Positions 14,527-15,800 of a stretch of 15,800 nt of DNA are shown piece after piece. The notes beneath the pieces were generated by a model. That model was not told the DNA's origin. It ran no database searches and worked only from the letters and a program-made list of their open reading frames with translations. The DNA is from Ignatzschineria sp. (GTDB lineage Bacteria > Pseudomonadota > Gammaproteobacteria > Cardiobacteriales > Wohlfahrtiimonadaceae), in the NCBI GenBank assembly GCA_030151245.1, contig JASLEF010000149.1, positions 1 through 15,800 of the forward strand, written 5' to 3'. The translations under genes and the position numbers were made by a program. Numbering within the stretch: position 1 is the stretch's first letter; each line of letters starts with the position of its first letter.

Positions 14527-15800
14527 ATGAGTTGGGAAATTGTAATTGGACTCGAAGTCCATACTCAGTTAACGACAAAAACCAAGCTATTTTCAGGAAC
14601 AAGCACGCTTTATGGGCAGGCGCCTAATACACAGGCAGGGATCTTTGATTTAGCATTGCCGGGGGTATTACCTCGATTAAATGATGCGGTAATTGATAAG
14701 GCTATTCGCCTTGCGATAGCAACGAACTCAAAAGTTCAACAGAGAACCATTTTTGAGCGTAAGCACTATTTTTATCCAGATTTACCAAAAGGCTATCAGA
14801 CAAGCCAATTAGATGCACCTATTGTGTACGATGGTCATCTAATGATTGAAACGGATAATGGACCTAAAAAAATTCGCGTGAATCGGGCGCATCTTGAAGA
14901 GGATGCAGGGGGATCTCGTCACGGCGCTGTCCCAGGAATGACGGGGATTGATCTAAATCGTGCCGGCACACCTTTATTAGAAATTGTATCAGAACCTGAT
15001 TTAAGTTCTGCGAGTGAAGCAATTAGTTATCTGCGTCAACTCCATCAGATCGTCACTTGGTTAGATATTAGTGATGGTAACATGCAAGAGGGATCTTTCC
15101 GTTGTGATGCGAACGTCTCTATTAGAAAGCCGGGGGAACCGCTTGGTACTAGAACAGAGCTGAAGAATATCAACTCTTTTAGATTTATTGAGCAGGCGAT
15201 TAATTATGAAGTCGCGCGTCAGATTAAAGTATTAGAATCAGGTGGCTCAATTACACAAGAAACAAGACTTTACGATTCTGATAAAAATGAAACGCGTTCG
15301 ATGCGCGCAAAAGAGGAAGCAAATGACTATCGTTACTTCCATGATCCTGATCTATTGCCAATTATTATCAGTGATGAACGTATTGATGCGGTTAAAGCAA
15401 ATTTTCCATTGATGCCAGAAGCATTAAAGCTTGAATTAATGGAAAAGCATGATCTTTCAGATTATGATGCTGGTGTTCTAGTGCAATCAAGGGCGATGGC
15501 AGATTATTTTACAGCTCTTTTATCATGTAAAGCTGATGCCAAGATGGCTGTAAATTGGCTATTAGGAGATGTTTCTGCATACTTAAATGAGAAGCAGCTT
15601 GAAATTAGTGAGTTGAGTATTTCTGCAGAAAGATTAGCAGGTTTATTAAATCGTATTCAAGATAAAACGATATCTAATAATATTGCGAAAAAAGTCTTTG
15701 GGCTCATGATTGAGTCGGAAAAAACGGCTGATGAAGTCATTGAGCAAGAGGGCTTAAAGCAAGTCACGGATACAGGCGCGATTGAGGGGTGGGTTGATGA
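14527..15800 (+). CDS. gatB: Asp-tRNA(Asn)/Glu-tRNA(Gln) amidotransferase subunit B (C-terminus outside the window)
   Basis: tRNA-binding and kinase subunit of GatCAB. It phosphorylates the misacylated Glu or Asp on tRNA and amidates it with ammonia from GatA. The frame is open from MSWEIVIGLEVHTQL to the window edge (424 full codons), so about 50 C-terminal residues are missing against a usual length near 475. Signatures: RKHYFYPDLPKGYQTSQ near 78-94, LEEDAG near 122-127, and EIVSEPDL near 151-158. The C-terminal YqeY-like tRNA-binding region is present in part. AGGGGA at 14515-14520 favours ATG at 14527, although an ATG directly before it (14524) could also be used. It lies 57 bases after gatA with no terminator between. 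Confidence 0.96.
   Translation, partial: MSWEIVIGLEVHTQLTTKTKLFSGTSTLYGQAPNTQAGIFDLALPGVLPRLNDAVIDKAIRLAIATNSKVQQRTIFERKHYFYPDLPKGYQTSQLDAPIVYDGHLMIETDNGPKKIRVNRAHLEEDAGGSRHGAVPGMTGIDLNRAGTPLLEIVSEPDLSSASEAISYLRQLHQIVTWLDISDGNMQEGSFRCDANVSIRKPGEPLGTRTELKNINSFRFIEQAINYEVARQIKVLESGGSITQETRLYDSDKNETRSMRAKEEANDYRYFHDPDLLPIIISDERIDAVKANFPLMPEALKLELMEKHDLSDYDAGVLVQSRAMADYFTALLSCKADAKMAVNWLLGDVSAYLNEKQLEISELSISAERLAGLLNRIQDKTISNNIAKKVFGLMIESEKTADEVIEQEGLKQVTDTGAIEGWVD

Overview
This window is ordinary-looking chromosomal DNA from an AT-rich gammaproteobacterium. Its TsaD, DgkA, Dgt, CcoNOQP and GatCAB proteins read as gammaproteobacterial. A low-GC lineage such as Cardiobacteriales (Ignatzschineria or Wohlfahrtiimonas-like) would fit, but this is inferred from protein style only and no similarity search was possible. 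All genes lie on the + strand. I see no IS element, phage gene, CRISPR array, tRNA or rRNA.

Layout. (1) 1-735: a candidate promoter, an unrecognised 48-residue single-span membrane protein (167-313) and dgkA. (2) 736-3307: an extended -10 promoter, then tsaD (t6A tRNA modification) and dgt (dGTPase), 6 bases apart. (3) 3308-7212: a regulatory region with a perfect FNR/Anr box at class II spacing from a -10 element, then ccoN-ccoO-ccoQ-ccoP encoding cbb3-type cytochrome c oxidase, closed by a strong intrinsic terminator. (4) 7213-9659: a second promoter with a degenerate FNR-like site, then ccoG (Fe-S/copper assembly factor) and an enlarged FixH/CcoH protein, closed by another strong terminator. 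(5) 9660-10021: a 362-base stretch with no convincing gene, only a possible 41-codon ORF, a hairpin and a candidate -10. (6) 10022-15800: ccoI (copper-exporting P1B ATPase) and ccoS, overlapping by one base, then gatC 3 bases later, gatA, and gatB, which runs off the window end.

How the genes work together. CcoNOQP is the high-affinity terminal oxidase used at low oxygen. CcoG, CcoH, CcoI and CcoS supply copper, cofactors and assembly functions, so regions 3-6 hold a complete structural and maturation set. The FNR box implies induction when oxygen falls. GatCAB converts Glu-tRNA(Gln) and/or Asp-tRNA(Asn) to the amidated forms and appears to share a transcript with ccoIS.

Most of the window matches well-known systems, and I did not find a convincing undescribed system. 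The items most worth checking are the FixH protein with three extra N-terminal membrane segments, the long CcoO with two insertions, the degenerate FNR site before ccoG, the small membrane ORF before dgkA, and the hairpin/small-ORF region before ccoI. Three starts were moved downstream of the longest reading frame on ribosome-binding-site evidence (tsaD, ccoN, ccoG).
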